A stretch of DNA of 53,793 bases. It comes from Chrysophaeum taylorii (Eukaryota > Sar > Pelagophyceae > Pelagomonadales > Pelagomonadaceae). Below are positions 22,501 to 31,999 of the stretch, in pieces. Location of the stretch: positions 7,501 through 61,293 of the forward strand of contig JAQMWT010000394.1 in assembly GCA_029834535.1 (NCBI GenBank). Reading direction: 5' to 3'. How positions within the stretch are numbered: the stretch's first letter is position 1; the number at the start of each line of letters is the position of its first letter. The notes beneath the pieces were generated by a model. The model was not told the origin of the DNA and did not search any database. It saw nothing but the letters and a program-made list of their open reading frames with translations. The position numbers and the translations under genes are program-made.

Positions 22501-23053
22501 CGACCCAATGGGCGAACGCGCCAGAGACATCCAACACTCGGCGTCGAGAGCAACGGAGGAGCATCTGGCGCATGTCGTAGGCGGCTTCAAGCTGGTCGAC
22601 GGTGCGTTCGAGGCCTTCGATCTCGAACCAAACGGTGCGTTGATGCAGCTGCTCGGCGGCGGCGCCCAGGTGGTCGTCCAGCCGGGCCTTGAGGCCTGCG
22701 AGCTCCTGCTCGAAGGCGTCGATCTCTCGCTGAAGAGCGTTGAGGTCACGCCCTTGCTTTTTCTTGACCCCAACCCGTTTCCGCTCAGCCATCCGCGCTC
22801 GCACCGCCTCCACCTTGAGTTCCCGTATCTTGATCTTCCGAGTCAGCGCCCGACGTACAGGGTCCCACTCGTCCTCCTTCTGCGCCTCCATCGCGAAGCA
22901 CGCTGTGAGTCGCCCGGGCGCGAGCCTGTCAATGTCGCTCGATGTCGCGTCGTCGCACATGACCCCGAAAGCATGGCGATACCGCGCTCGAAGCTCGTGA
23001 AGCTCCTCTCTCTTCGCGGCGACGTGCGCGTGCGCGTCCCACCCAAAGCACAT
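16505..23053 (-). pseudogene. Helitron Rep-helicase (RepHel) gene with several frameshifts
   Basis: The N-terminal 1,650 codons are intact from the ATG at 23053. They hold a coiled, charged region, a 23-residue tandem repeat (residues about 470-650), a Helitron-type N domain (about 750-850), the Rep domain with KPDFFITFTTNPKWDEI (near 1090), the LPHAHIL metal-binding His pair (near 1169), and YIHKYVYKGHD with the paired tyrosines (near 1306). The PIF1-like helicase follows, split over frames: DAPAGTGKT (Walker A), LLLWDEVPM (Walker B), GDFRQCLPV, then INKSQGQT and QLYVALSRV. Breaks: a duplicated GGCA unit near 18065, an extra base near 17915, and shifts near 17280 and 17165. Family role: rolling-circle transposition. 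A long plus-strand frame opposite it (18797-20602) is a shadow. Confidence 0.9.
21130..21650 (-). repeat. 69-bp coding tandem repeat in the Helitron Rep protein
   Basis: About seven to eight copies of a 69-base unit encode 23-residue blocks such as RTARALEDEDERDARV followed by GAQAARQ or GADAARH. Units are nearly identical and alternate between two variants, a sign of recent unequal exchange. The predicted structure is a long charged helix. Confidence 0.9.
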
Positions 23054-23079
23054 TGGGTACAGAAAAAAGCAACCGTCGT

Positions 23080-23171
23080 CTCCTAATCCTTTTGATCCTT
23101 ACCCTAAATCGAGGGACAAACAGACAGACAAACAAACAAACAGACAAACATCTGTCGATTAGTAGTTAGGA
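23080..23171 (-). repeat. Helitron 5' terminus with GTTTGTCTG microsatellite
   Basis: Minus strand: TCCTAACTACTAATCGAC, then repeats of TGTTTGTCTG, then CCTCGATTTAGGGTAAGGATC. The same arrangement is found at 30750-30842 and at 47634-47790 on the plus strand. Confidence 0.8.
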
Positions 23172-23421
23172 CTCCTGTATCGAGGACCTGTGTTGCTATT
23201 GCCGATCTAGCATATCTTGCTGGATCTCCCATTGGAATCTATCGATTCTTGCTGATTCCTTGAAATTACCCTCTTTTGAATGTTCGACAGCATGGCGTGA
23301 GCGGAGTGTGAGCGCTTGGTTGGACGTGTGGTGGAACCACCCGTGGTTCAGGACCGTTGAGCGGTCACGTTGTGACTGACGGTTAGGCGAAGAGGGGCGG
23401 GTGAGCTGAGTTTCCACCACA
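23172..23421 (+). repeat. Gypsy G1 5' LTR, first 109 bases missing
   Basis: These 250 bases match 29758-30007 of the 3' LTR with only a few substitutions (for example GAGCGG versus GAACGG, and the last CCACCACA versus CCACTACA). The upstream part is replaced by the Helitron 5' end. Confidence 0.9.
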
Positions 23422-23423
23422 GG

Positions 23424-23440
23424 TGGTCTCAGAAACGGGA
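23424..23440 (+). other. Gypsy G1 primer-binding site
   Basis: TGGTCTCAGAAACGGGA begins with the TGG expected opposite a tRNA CCA end, two bases after the LTR. An identical 17-base site is at 48910-48926 in G2. I cannot identify the tRNA. Confidence 0.75.
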
Positions 23441-23903
23441 ACTGATAGTTTCCGGGGTTGTTGTTACGCGAATCCCGGACTGTCAGTCTCCCGCGCCCGG
23501 CGGCGAATCGGTGTTCAGGCTTTGGGCGAGTGCAGAGCCGACGTGTTTGTGGGTGCGGTTCCGGCGAATCGAGGGTGTCACTCCGATACGCGAAGCGGAA
23601 CAAGCGTTCGGCGTGTTCGAACGTGAGCGGACGTTGTCGTGAGTCTCGAAAAAAAAAAAAATCGCCTGGGGAGCGGGGAGTAAGCCATCGCTCCCAGAAC
23701 GGCAGACCGGGGAGGACAACCATATCCTCAAGACAACCGAAAAAAAAAAAAAAGAGTTCGCCTGGGGGAGACAGCCATCTCCCAGAACAGGTAGGCCGGG
23801 GAGGACGACCATATCCTCTAGTCAACCGGCTCAAGCGCGCAGTCAAGCAGTAGCCGGCAAATTGCTGCTTTGACGACAAAAAAAAAAAAAAAAACAAAAT
23901 TAG
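23440..23903 (+). promoter_or_regulatory. Gypsy G1 leader with hairpin array and A-runs
   Basis: No ORF is convincing here. A hairpin follows the primer site (CTGATAGT...ACTGTCAG). Four short hairpins then occur between about 23672 and 23820, for example GAGGA-CAACCATA-TCCTC and GGGAGA-CAGCCA-TCTCCC, with related loops. They form two tandem units of about 90 bases separated by A-runs of 12-13. A 17-base A-rich run directly precedes the gag ATG. Related hairpins occur in the leader of G2 (49135-49225). Confidence 0.6.
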
Positions 23904-25483
23904 ATGACGGCCCCGTGGTTTCGGGACGCCCAGGAACGTCTGCGGCGAGTCATCACCCCAGTGATGGAGTCATCCCTCCGAAGACGGCTAGATGTCGGGA
24001 CGGGTGGCGAACGAGTGGAGATACCAGTGGAGAGTGCGGCGGATACGGCTGTCCGGCCAGAAGTGCGCACTCCAGAAAGTGAAGAGGTGGGGGCCATAAC
24101 AGCCCCAGAACCTATGCCTGCGACGGTAGTCGGGGGCGAGCCAACGCCTATGCCCGTGCACGTACGAGAAGACGAGACGATCCGTACGGAACGACGACGG
24201 TCCGACCCAGGAACTCCAGCTGCAATCCGGGAGCCGGTGACTCGAGCACCGCCGGCCCCACCTTACTCTGCGATTGCTGGAGAAGAAAGATAGAGGGGGA
24301 TCCCGCGCTTATGCGCACCCTCCTCGAAAAAGTTGAAGAATATCGCTCTAAGATCCACTATCTCGAAGGGACGATGGAATACGAGCGAGAAGAGTCTCAG
24401 CGCCAATACCGAGACGCTGAGCTTCAGCGTCGGATAGTTCAGCATGAACGAGCCAAGAATGAACGGCTTCGACGAGAAATCGAAGATACGAGACGAGCTC
24501 GAGAAGAATATCCACCATCTCTCGATACTACCCTCGTCGAGCAACATCGTCGAGAGGCCGAGTTTCAGCGGCACGAGGCCGAGAAGCTGCGGCGTGAGCT
24601 TAAAGAGGCCACACGAGTCCGAAACAAGCGACCACCATCACCTGACGTTGATCGCGCCAGACCGGAACTAGCGGACGACGCCGCGGCGACTCGTGCAGAC
24701 GACCACCCGCCTCGAAAGCATCCCGAACCAATACGGCGGAGGCCCTCTGCACCTGACTTCGATCCTTCTGGCGACGATGATGAGTTCGATGATACCATCA
24801 GCATCGATAGAGGTCCGACGGGGATGCACAGGTTGAACTTCCCGACACTCCAGGGCCCTATTGTCAAGACGCGTGACGAAGTACGGACGTGGTGAAACGA
24901 ACTGATGCGGATCATCGAGCTAAGGCTCGACCGTCATTCATGCGCCATGAACATGATCGGTGGCGAATATCAACTCGCTCCCATGACTGTTTATAACAAG
25001 TGGGAAGACGAGCACAAGCCACTATGGAAAGGGTATTTACGCGGACGTGTTTCGAAGGCGGAAATCCGTAAGCACGACGAGGAGTACTTGGCCAAAATCG
25101 AGGAAGCACTCCTATTGCCCTGGCCTCCTCGAGCTACTACAGAGCAACTGGAGTACGAGTGGTACACGATGACGCAAGGCAACCTTCCGCTCTCCAAGTA
25201 CGTCAGCAAGTGGGTCCAAAAATTTGGACTATGGCGAGCTGCTTCTAAGAACCCGGTGGAACCCGAAGCTTTTCGGATGCACTTTCTCCGAGGGTTATCG
25301 TCTGACAAGCTCCGACATGACATTCACCTTGCGCGGATCTCGGCCCCGGACCAAACGCTAGACCAGACGTTCCAACTTGCCTTGCAATTGGGCGCGATGC
25401 CAGAGGTGGGGACGTCCAGCGACAAGCATGAAGATCCAAAAAAAGACCAAAGTCCCAAAAGACAAGCCCCACCGTACGCGTAA
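23904..25483 (+). pseudogene. Gypsy G1 gag, interrupted
   Basis: The ATG at 23904 opens a Pro/Glu-rich N-terminal region ending at TAG 24291. A shifted frame from 24311 encodes a strong coiled coil (Glu/Arg-rich, about 90 residues) and an acidic linker. It meets TGA at 24893 directly after a TGG codon and continues in the same frame from 24896. The last part resembles a retrotransposon capsid domain (YEWYTMTQGNLPLSKYV and FRMHFLRGLSSDKL). It ends at 25483 without a CCHC knuckle. Gag would form the particle. Confidence 0.75.
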
Positions 25484-27668
25484 GGAATGCCATTCTTATG
25501 TGCTGGAGCTTGTCTGTGACGCGCCACTGATGAGAGGTCAGGCCTACCGCCCTTATCACTCGCTATACCCTGATTTGCGTGTGATACCAAACTCTTTGTC
25601 GTCATATTGCTTCCACGAGCCGAACGAAGTTTACGTGGCTGTGGAGCATGTTGGCACAGGACCTATTGGACTCGACCCTGAGGTACCCATGATCGAGGGA
25701 GAGATCATACCACATGAAGGTTGCGTCAAAGTACAGCTGGAAGCCGCTGAAGAGGATACGAGAGTCTGTTTTGCGACTGCTTCAGCTGACGAAGATGAGA
25801 CGGAAGTCGAGGAGGAGGTCTTAGCTGTGAGACCCCCTCCTGAACCTCCTCCAGAAGAAGGAACAAAACAAATGTCGAAGGAAACTGTTCCCCCCGCCAC
25901 CCCACCACCACCGTTGGTTGTATCGCCTGGGACGGCTCAATCTTTTTCCGGGAACACCGTCGCCACTGCTGTGATGCAGAGCAACCAAGTCTCTACGACC
26001 GCTGAAGAGGAAGGCACATTGAAGGAGCGACCAGCGTATTTCAAGACGTACGCAGTTCCGTGGGCGGACGCGCCTAACGACGAACATGGTTATCCTGTAC
26101 CAGTGATGCCTCCTCATTTAGCTGATCAAGAGAGCATGCAAGTCATCCCTCCGACCGTCGCGCAGGTCGAAGAGGTGATGGCTGCGCTGGGCATTACAGA
26201 TCATCCCGTTTTAAATGAGGATGCAAAACGGATGATGCGACACTTGCTTTCCTACTCGTGGGCATTCTTTGATGACGTGATGAGACCCGTTGATTCGCCT
26301 GAGGTCACCCTCCGGTTCAAAGAGGACAATCCGAGCCCGATTAAGTTGTCGCCGTATCGGTTGTCCAAGGAGAAGATCGAGTGCTTGAGACTTCAAATCG
26401 AGGAATGGAGCCGAGACGGAGTTGTCCGTCCCGCGAACTCTCCTTGGGGTTTTCCTATCCTGATGCTGCCTAAGAAAGGGGCTGAGCCAGGCACTTCCAA
26501 CGCTTACAGAGCGGCTGTCGACCTGCGGCGCCTCAACAAATTGCTCAAGGATGACAGTTGGCCGAGCGTGAGCATGACCGACGCGTTGATGTTTCTCACC
26601 GACAAGTTTCGTCGTTCTAGCATGGACATCCGATGGGGTTACCACAATTTGCGATTGTCAGCGGACGCGCAGGATGTAGTGACCTTCACTAGTCCTTTGG
26701 GAGCATTCAGTTATATGCGTTTACCTTTGGGAGTCAAGCCTGCTGGCAGCCTGTTCTGCAAGCAACTCAACACCGATCTGTCGAAGTGGTTGTACCGTGA
26801 CCTAGTGGCTTATATCGACGACATTTTGGCTGGGCATGCAGACACTAAGAGTCATTTGCAATGCCTTGTTCAAGTCATTCCCCACTTGGCGTCGAAAGGG
26901 TATAGCGGCAAGGTTAAGAAGATCCACTTCATGAAGGAGGTCATTGAGTTCTTAGGGCATTTGTCTACCCCGAATGGACTTCTCCCGTCACTAAGATCGA
27001 CAGAGGCCATCCGGCATATGCCAATCCCTGGTACTTTGTCAGATGCTGATCCCAAAAAGCAAGTCCGCTCCTTCCCTGGGATGGGGAGTTTTTGTCGTCG
27101 TTATGTGCGCAATTTCGCGCGAGTCGCGGAGCTGTTAAGACAGTTGACTTTGCCAGATGTTAAGTTCGAGTGGACGAAAGAGTGTCAAGAGGCCTGGGAT
27201 GCCATCATCGAAGCTATTGTTACTTCTAAGGGCATTTACCATCCGGACTACTCATTGCCGTTCTACATTCGGACAGATGCATCTGCGCATGGATTAGGCG
27301 CTTACTTGTTTCAGAAAGTGCCAGTCGTTGGTGACGATGGAAAAGAACGGGTGGAGGAGAGAGTTATTGAGTACTGGAGTCGAACTGTGCCCAAATCGAT
27401 GAGGAAGTATGATCCTCGGCGCTCGGAACTCCTCGCAGTACTCTCTGCTCTCGAAAATTTCCGATTTTATATCGAAGGTCATCAGACAAAGTTAGAGACG
27501 GATCATCGTAACTTAACGTTTCTGCGGGATTCGAATCATACGTCTGGACAGTTAGCACGATGGGCTATGCGGCTTGCTGCGTTCGACCGGGAGCTCGGAT
27601 ACAAACCTGGAAGCTCCCGGGCATGCGCATCCCTGATTGCCTGTCGCGCAATCCAATCGACAAGTTAA
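25377..27668 (+). CDS. Gypsy G1 pol: reverse transcriptase and RNase H
   Basis: This frame is +1 relative to gag and overlaps its end, so pol expression would need a frameshift. The first 280 codons are an acidic/Pro-rich region in which I find no D-T/S-G protease triad. The RT has SPWGFPILMLPKK, the first Asp in SMDIRWGYHNL, LPLGVKPAG, and the catalytic YIDDIL. The RNase H has TDASAHGLGAYL, ELLAVL and ETDHRNL. Near 27615 the frame runs off and the RNase H/integrase junction continues in another frame (CLSRNP motif). RT copies the genomic RNA and RNase H removes the template. The enzyme parts look intact. Confidence 0.9.
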   Translation: MPCNWARCQRWGRPATSMKIQKKTKVPKDKPHRTRKECHSYVLELVCDAPLMRGQAYRPYHSLYPDLRVIPNSLSSYCFHEPNEVYVAVEHVGTGPIGLDPEVPMIEGEIIPHEGCVKVQLEAAEEDTRVCFATASADEDETEVEEEVLAVRPPPEPPPEEGTKQMSKETVPPATPPPPLVVSPGTAQSFSGNTVATAVMQSNQVSTTAEEEGTLKERPAYFKTYAVPWADAPNDEHGYPVPVMPPHLADQESMQVIPPTVAQVEEVMAALGITDHPVLNEDAKRMMRHLLSYSWAFFDDVMRPVDSPEVTLRFKEDNPSPIKLSPYRLSKEKIECLRLQIEEWSRDGVVRPANSPWGFPILMLPKKGAEPGTSNAYRAAVDLRRLNKLLKDDSWPSVSMTDALMFLTDKFRRSSMDIRWGYHNLRLSADAQDVVTFTSPLGAFSYMRLPLGVKPAGSLFCKQLNTDLSKWLYRDLVAYIDDILAGHADTKSHLQCLVQVIPHLASKGYSGKVKKIHFMKEVIEFLGHLSTPNGLLPSLRSTEAIRHMPIPGTLSDADPKKQVRSFPGMGSFCRRYVRNFARVAELLRQLTLPDVKFEWTKECQEAWDAIIEAIVTSKGIYHPDYSLPFYIRTDASAHGLGAYLFQKVPVVGDDGKERVEERVIEYWSRTVPKSMRKYDPRRSELLAVLSALENFRFYIEGHQTKLETDHRNLTFLRDSNHTSGQLARWAMRLAAFDRELGYKPGSSRACASLIACRAIQSTS

Positions 27669-29614
27669 TCGAGCAGGACGAAGACGGAGAACCGATCAAT
27701 GAAGCGTATCTGATCTTCCAGGAGATCCCCACCGATGTTCCGGGCACAGCGTGCTTCACCTTCTCATCAGTGACGATGTCTCTGTTGGCAGACAGGGAGT
27801 ATACTGCAGCTCTAGCAGCAGTTAGTACGCGTCGGAGCGCGCCGCCGCCTCAATTTGCGTACGAAGCCGATCCGGTAGACCCCGTTGAACGGCCCCCTTT
27901 TGCTGATCAAGCTGAGGATGAGATCACTCTCGAGGAGATAGCTAAAGAACAGATTGAAGACAAGACTTGCACGCAGATCCGTCAGAGCCTCGATTCGGAG
28001 CAGAAGGATCCACGCGATAAGCCACCCCTGCCGTACGAGATCGAAGACAACGTCTTGTACAAGGTTGACGAGTCAGAATCTCGACGTCTGATTGTGGTCC
28101 CACAGTCGATGCAGGAGCGTGTGATCACCATGCACCATCGAGGGCTGTTCGGAGGCCATGTGGGACGAGATTCGACAGCGAGCCAGATTTTGGAGCGATA
28201 CTGGTGGCCCAACGTCATATCGTCGGTCACCGACTTCATCAAGGCCTGCATCATTTGTCAGAAAGTTCGATCCACTGTGCCGAAGCGCTATGGCCTCCTT
28301 TGCCAACCGAATCGCATTGGTGATTGCTATGTCCTAGGAATGGATCTCTTTGGACCACTGAGAGGAGCCGACTTGCACACGTATATCCTCGCTATGTACG
28401 ATGCTGCGTCGCATTTTCTCAAGCTGGCGTTGATAAATACCAAGCATGACTACGCGATCTTGAATGCATTTGTTGACAAGATTGTCCTCGAGGGATGTCT
28501 CCCGCGGTGTATAGTTACGGATAATGGTAATGAGTTCGCGAACAAGTTGTTCCGGACGTTCGTTCGTCAATTCAACGTTCGATACCGCACGACCATTCCT
28601 TATCACCTACAGAGTAATCACACTGAGCGAGTCAATCGGTTCATCAAGGCCTTCCTCCGGGCCGCGATGGATGAGCAGCGCCAAACGGACTGGTCTATTT
28701 TTGTCCAGTACGTGGCTTTCATGTACAACCGGATGTATATCCCCGGAACGAAGATCTCGCCGTTTATGATGCGTACCGGCAAGCAACCCCTGTTACCGCC
28801 TGATTACAACATCTTGGGCGAACAGCGTGGTCTGCCTCAATCGCGTCAACAGATCCTGACGGACTTTAAGCACAAGTTTGAATTTTACAGTCAACTCGTC
28901 GCTCGGGCACATCAAAAGGCCCAGGAGACTCAGAAGATCAACTACGACGCCCATCAGATCGACATCCAGTTCTCTCCTGGCGATTATGTCTTGCGTTTTG
29001 TGCCTAAGACGCGTCACAAGTTGCGGCCTATTTGGCGTGGCCCATATATTGTTACCAAGAAGAAGTCTCCAGTCGTTTACGAAATTAAAGACGTGCACGA
29101 CGACAATGCCGAACCCGTTGTGGTATCCGTGCAGCAGATTGTGCCTTTGAAAGTGCCGATAATCGACACCTCTTCGGCCCCCCTGCACACGCCTTCAGAC
29201 CGCGACCGCTTTAAGCACGGCAAATTTGTCATTTTTCGGGTCAAAGCACGAGGTAATGCGTGGAAGAAACGTATCTATGTTGCCGAGGTCTATGAAGACT
29301 ATGATCAGGACAATGATACTGTGGCATTACACTATTATACTGATCTAGGTTCACGCGATGACCCCCGTGTTTTCGACCCTACCAAGCCTCTAACTGAGCG
29401 ACAGCTCAGACCAGAATACAAAGATCGTGACGGATGCAGTTTCACTCGTTTTCGAGCGAACATGGATGGCTGTGAGCCTTGTGTCAACGATTTCCACCCT
29501 GACGAGATCGATACCCTTGTCACTAACTTCAGCCTCCACAGCAACAAAGTCCCTACGGACATCGCTGAAGGCGCTTATCGTCTCATTCGTGAGCGCGACC
29601 TTCGTCACCCTTGA
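27560..29614 (+). CDS. Gypsy G1 integrase and C-terminal domains
   Basis: The frame overlaps the RNase H end, and real coding begins near 27615 with PDCLSRNP. An HHCC zinc domain follows (MHHRGLFGGHVG ... CIICQKV, about 28130-28265). The DDE core has GMDLFGPLRG, IVTDNGNEFANKLF and SNHTERVNRF. A GPY-like segment (RPIWRGPYIV) and then a Tyr-rich segment (KRIYVAEVYEDYDQ...VALHYYTD) suggest a small barrel domain, possibly Tudor- or chromo-like. I do not see a classical chromodomain. The far C terminus (YKDRDG ... EIDTLV) is conserved in G2 and G3 relics, arguing for function. One frameshift separates it from the RT frame. Confidence 0.9.
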   Translation: MGYAACCVRPGARIQTWKLPGMRIPDCLSRNPIDKLIEQDEDGEPINEAYLIFQEIPTDVPGTACFTFSSVTMSLLADREYTAALAAVSTRRSAPPPQFAYEADPVDPVERPPFADQAEDEITLEEIAKEQIEDKTCTQIRQSLDSEQKDPRDKPPLPYEIEDNVLYKVDESESRRLIVVPQSMQERVITMHHRGLFGGHVGRDSTASQILERYWWPNVISSVTDFIKACIICQKVRSTVPKRYGLLCQPNRIGDCYVLGMDLFGPLRGADLHTYILAMYDAASHFLKLALINTKHDYAILNAFVDKIVLEGCLPRCIVTDNGNEFANKLFRTFVRQFNVRYRTTIPYHLQSNHTERVNRFIKAFLRAAMDEQRQTDWSIFVQYVAFMYNRMYIPGTKISPFMMRTGKQPLLPPDYNILGEQRGLPQSRQQILTDFKHKFEFYSQLVARAHQKAQETQKINYDAHQIDIQFSPGDYVLRFVPKTRHKLRPIWRGPYIVTKKKSPVVYEIKDVHDDNAEPVVVSVQQIVPLKVPIIDTSSAPLHTPSDRDRFKHGKFVIFRVKARGNAWKKRIYVAEVYEDYDQDNDTVALHYYTDLGSRDDPRVFDPTKPLTERQLRPEYKDRDGCSFTRFRANMDGCEPCVNDFHPDEIDTLVTNFSLHSNKVPTDIAEGAYRLIRERDLRHP

Positions 29615-29648
29615 AGTCGAGGACGACTTCACCTTAAGTAGGGGGCTC

Positions 29649-30007
29649 CTGTGGCGGTAATAACCATTCCCCCCCCCACTTATGTGCCTGTTACCTGCCT
29701 GTTACCTTGAATTTGGCGGTGTCATGCTTGACACCCACACCTGCTTCTCCAAGGATACTCCTGTATCGAGGACCTGTGTTGCTATTGCCGATCTAGCATA
29801 TCTTGCTGGATCTCCCATTGGAATCTATCGATTCTTGCTGATTCCTTGAAATTACCCTCTTTTGAATGTTCGACAGCATGGCGTGAGCGGAGTGTGAGCG
29901 CTTGGTTGGACGTGTGGTGGAACCACCCGTGGTTCAGGACCGTTGAACGGTCACGTTGTGACCGACGGTTAGGCGAAGAGGGGCGGGTGAGCTGAGTTTC
30001 CACTACA
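29649..30007 (+). repeat. Gypsy G1 3' LTR
   Basis: 359 bases starting TGTGGCGGTAATAACC after the polypurine tract AGTAGGGGGCTCC and ending CCACTACA. G2 and the 45374 and 45879 relics have LTRs with the same TGTGGC start. It contains inverted repeats GGTGG-AA-CCACC and GACCGTT-GAA-CGGTC. Confidence 0.9.
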
Positions 30008-30516
30008 AACCCTCGTGTAGAGATAGGTGTGAAATGTTCCAGTGTCGCACACATAATAGTGTAGCTCTCTGGAATTATGTTTTGCTGTGCCTCCTCAAAA
30101 GTATTTGGAGGAAACTGTCCAATATAAGAGACAAGTGATCGAGATATTATATGAGCCAAGACAGCAAGGGTGGACAACGTAGTATCCTGGTGAATTTGAT
30201 AGCTGGACAGTATATTGTCTAAGAGCGACACATGCTTGATGTTCTCGGTCACTTGCGCATTAAGAGTTTCGTTAGCATTTTTGAGTTGAGTTATGGTTTT
30301 CAAGGCATCAGAAGGTCGTTGATCTCGCTCTATAGATTGCTGATCACTCTTGGCGATATGCAAAGATGGAGATTGTATTTCTTCTCTTATCTGACGCAAA
30401 GTTTCCGGTATATTGTCATTAGGTTCGTCTGGCGTAGGTTCGACTTGTGCTGGTTTTTTAACCTCAGACAATTTAGTGCCTGAACATGCTTCTATTATGG
30501 CAGAGGGATAACCAAC
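30008..30516 (-). pseudogene. ORF fragment with coiled coil in a copia-LTR relic
   Basis: On the minus strand an open frame without ATG starts after a TAG at 30517-30519. It encodes about 145 residues, rich in Gln, Glu, Thr and Asn, with a likely coiled coil, then runs into a repeat found in the copia LTR (about 30072-30008) and is cut by the gypsy LTR. It may be the start of a gag of a third copia-related element. I recognise no specific family. Confidence 0.3.
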
Positions 30517-30749
30517 CTAGATCAGTTCTGGAGAGATTTGACCCTCTCCGGGTTCATGGTAGAGACTGCGTGCAGTCTTAGGGGTGTACAGACCATTCCG
30601 CTTGTCACATGCTATTACACAAGGTAGGGATTTAGGCCCCGACTCCTTAAGGACATTAAGTCCCATAGAAGCGTTTACACTGATAACGTTAAACGAAGTC
30701 TCTGTTAATTAAACCGAAAACCCCGTACCCGACGGTACGCACCTGGTGG

Positions 30750-31746
30750 TCCTAACTACTAATCGACAGATGTTTGTCTGTTTGTCTGTCTGTCTGTTTG
30801 TCTGTTTGTCTGTTTGTGCCTCGATTTAGGTAAGGATCAGGTTGGCCCCGAGCCAGACAGTGATCCTCCAAGCCGTCTACGGCGACCTCGCAGACTATTT
30901 CCACGACCCGCGGCGGCTCTTTCGCGCACCATTCTCACCCCCGTCGAAACGATGTTGTCGATGCTGACAACGCGCGCATGACCGCGGCCTTTTTCCCGGA
31001 GACGACGTCGGAGTTCTTTTCGGCCGACTAGGTTGGGTCGGAAGACGACGCCTCGCTCTTTACAGTCGAGTTTTGAACTCCCTGACAACCAACGGCATGC
31101 TGACTTTGATCGCGAGCTTAAAGTCTTCGCAACCTCGACCCGTCGCACGGCCACTGCAACGGTACCAGATACATGATCGATCGTGTCGTGTCACCGAGGC
31201 TCCTCCAACCTGTACCCCTTAAGGCCCGCCTACGCCAAACGATCAACAAGAGCCAGGACCAGACGCCCCGCGAGGTCCGCGTCCTCTTGCCCACAAGCCC
31301 GTCTTCTGTCACGTCCAGCTCTACGTGGCTCTCTGTCGATCGGTAACCCCGAGAATATGCTCTTCTGAGTCGACGACTCCACCCTACCCCACACGTGCTG
31401 CGCAATACCAATAAGCCCCCTCTCGGCGTCTACACGCGCACTGTAGGTTAGCTTACTGGGGTTTGAGATTGGGAATAGGTGATTATAGTGACCAGGTGAA
31501 CTTACTGGGACCAGGTGAGCTTACTGGGGGTTTTAGAGTAAACTCAAGGGTTGGCGGCGCGAGCGGATCAAAGCAGCTTGGATTGGCGGGGGTGAGAGCG
31601 ACGAGCTCAAAGGAGTGTGCGTGAGCACGAGTGGGTTTACGCCGAACTTACTGGGGTTAGAGATTTGGACTAGGTGAACTTACTGACCAGGTGAAACTTA
31701 CTGGGGTTAGAGATTGGGACTAGGTGAACTTACTGGCCTGCACTTG
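30750..31746 (+). mobile_element. Short non-autonomous Helitron, copy 2
   Basis: 997 bases from TCCTAACTACTAATCGAC to CTGGCCTGCACTTG. It contains the 5' microsatellite, a decayed helicase C-terminus (30850-31440) and the AAGTTCACCT-type array (inverted, 31446-31746). The equivalent uninterrupted sequence in the C1 LTR (about 35395-35420, opposite strand) gives an empty site and shows no target duplication. Confidence 0.85.
30850..31440 (+). pseudogene. Helitron helicase C-terminal remnant (copy 2)
   Basis: Frames retain VYGDLADYFHDPRRLF, TTNGML and a NKSQDQTPREV-like segment, equivalent to the end of the large Helitron gene, with many breaks. Confidence 0.75.
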
Positions 31747-31999
31747 TCTACTCCTTGTTGGAAGTGAACTGCAGATCTAATTCTTCATAATCTGAAATAT
31801 AGGGGCGGAAGGGGTAAGGAAGGAAAGAGGGAAGGCCGTATTACGGAGAGAAAATCCTCTTGCGGAGATAGGTGTAAAAGGAGTAAAATGTTCCAGTGTC
31901 GTACACATAATAAATAGTGTAGCTCTCTGGACCCTCAAGTAGAAGAAGTGGAAAAGAGGGAGTAAGGAATGCCAGTGCCGTACACATTGTAGTGTAGCG

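Larger units (their letters stand above)
16429..23171 (-). mobile_element. Helitron copy 1, autonomous-type, now frameshifted
   Basis: On the minus strand the element starts TCCTAACTACTAATCGAC at 23171, followed by a GTTTGTCTG-type microsatellite, then a Rep-helicase gene. It ends CTGGCCTGCACTTG at 16429. The same two termini bound copies 2 and 3, where empty sites confirm them. Its 5' end abuts gypsy G1, removing the first 109 bases of that LTR. Its 3' end lies 11 bases from the 5' end of copy 4. Confidence 0.85.
23172..30007 (+). mobile_element. Ty3/gypsy-type LTR retrotransposon G1
   Basis: Order: partial LTR, primer site, leader, gag, RT, RNase H, integrase, polypurine tract, LTR. The RT-RNase H-integrase order places it in the gypsy group. 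LTRs are near-identical, so insertion is recent in relative terms, yet gag and pol carry stops and frame changes. No protease signature and no zinc knuckle are visible. Confidence 0.9.

Noticed and set aside
23100..23171. Possible telomere-like CCCTAAA sequence near Helitron ends
   Set aside because: Single CCCTAAAT occurrences, not tandem; part of the Helitron 5' region.
29782..30471. 229-codon minus-strand frame including the gypsy LTR
   Set aside because: The last third is antisense LTR sequence of G1; only 30008-30516 is kept as a possible fragment.
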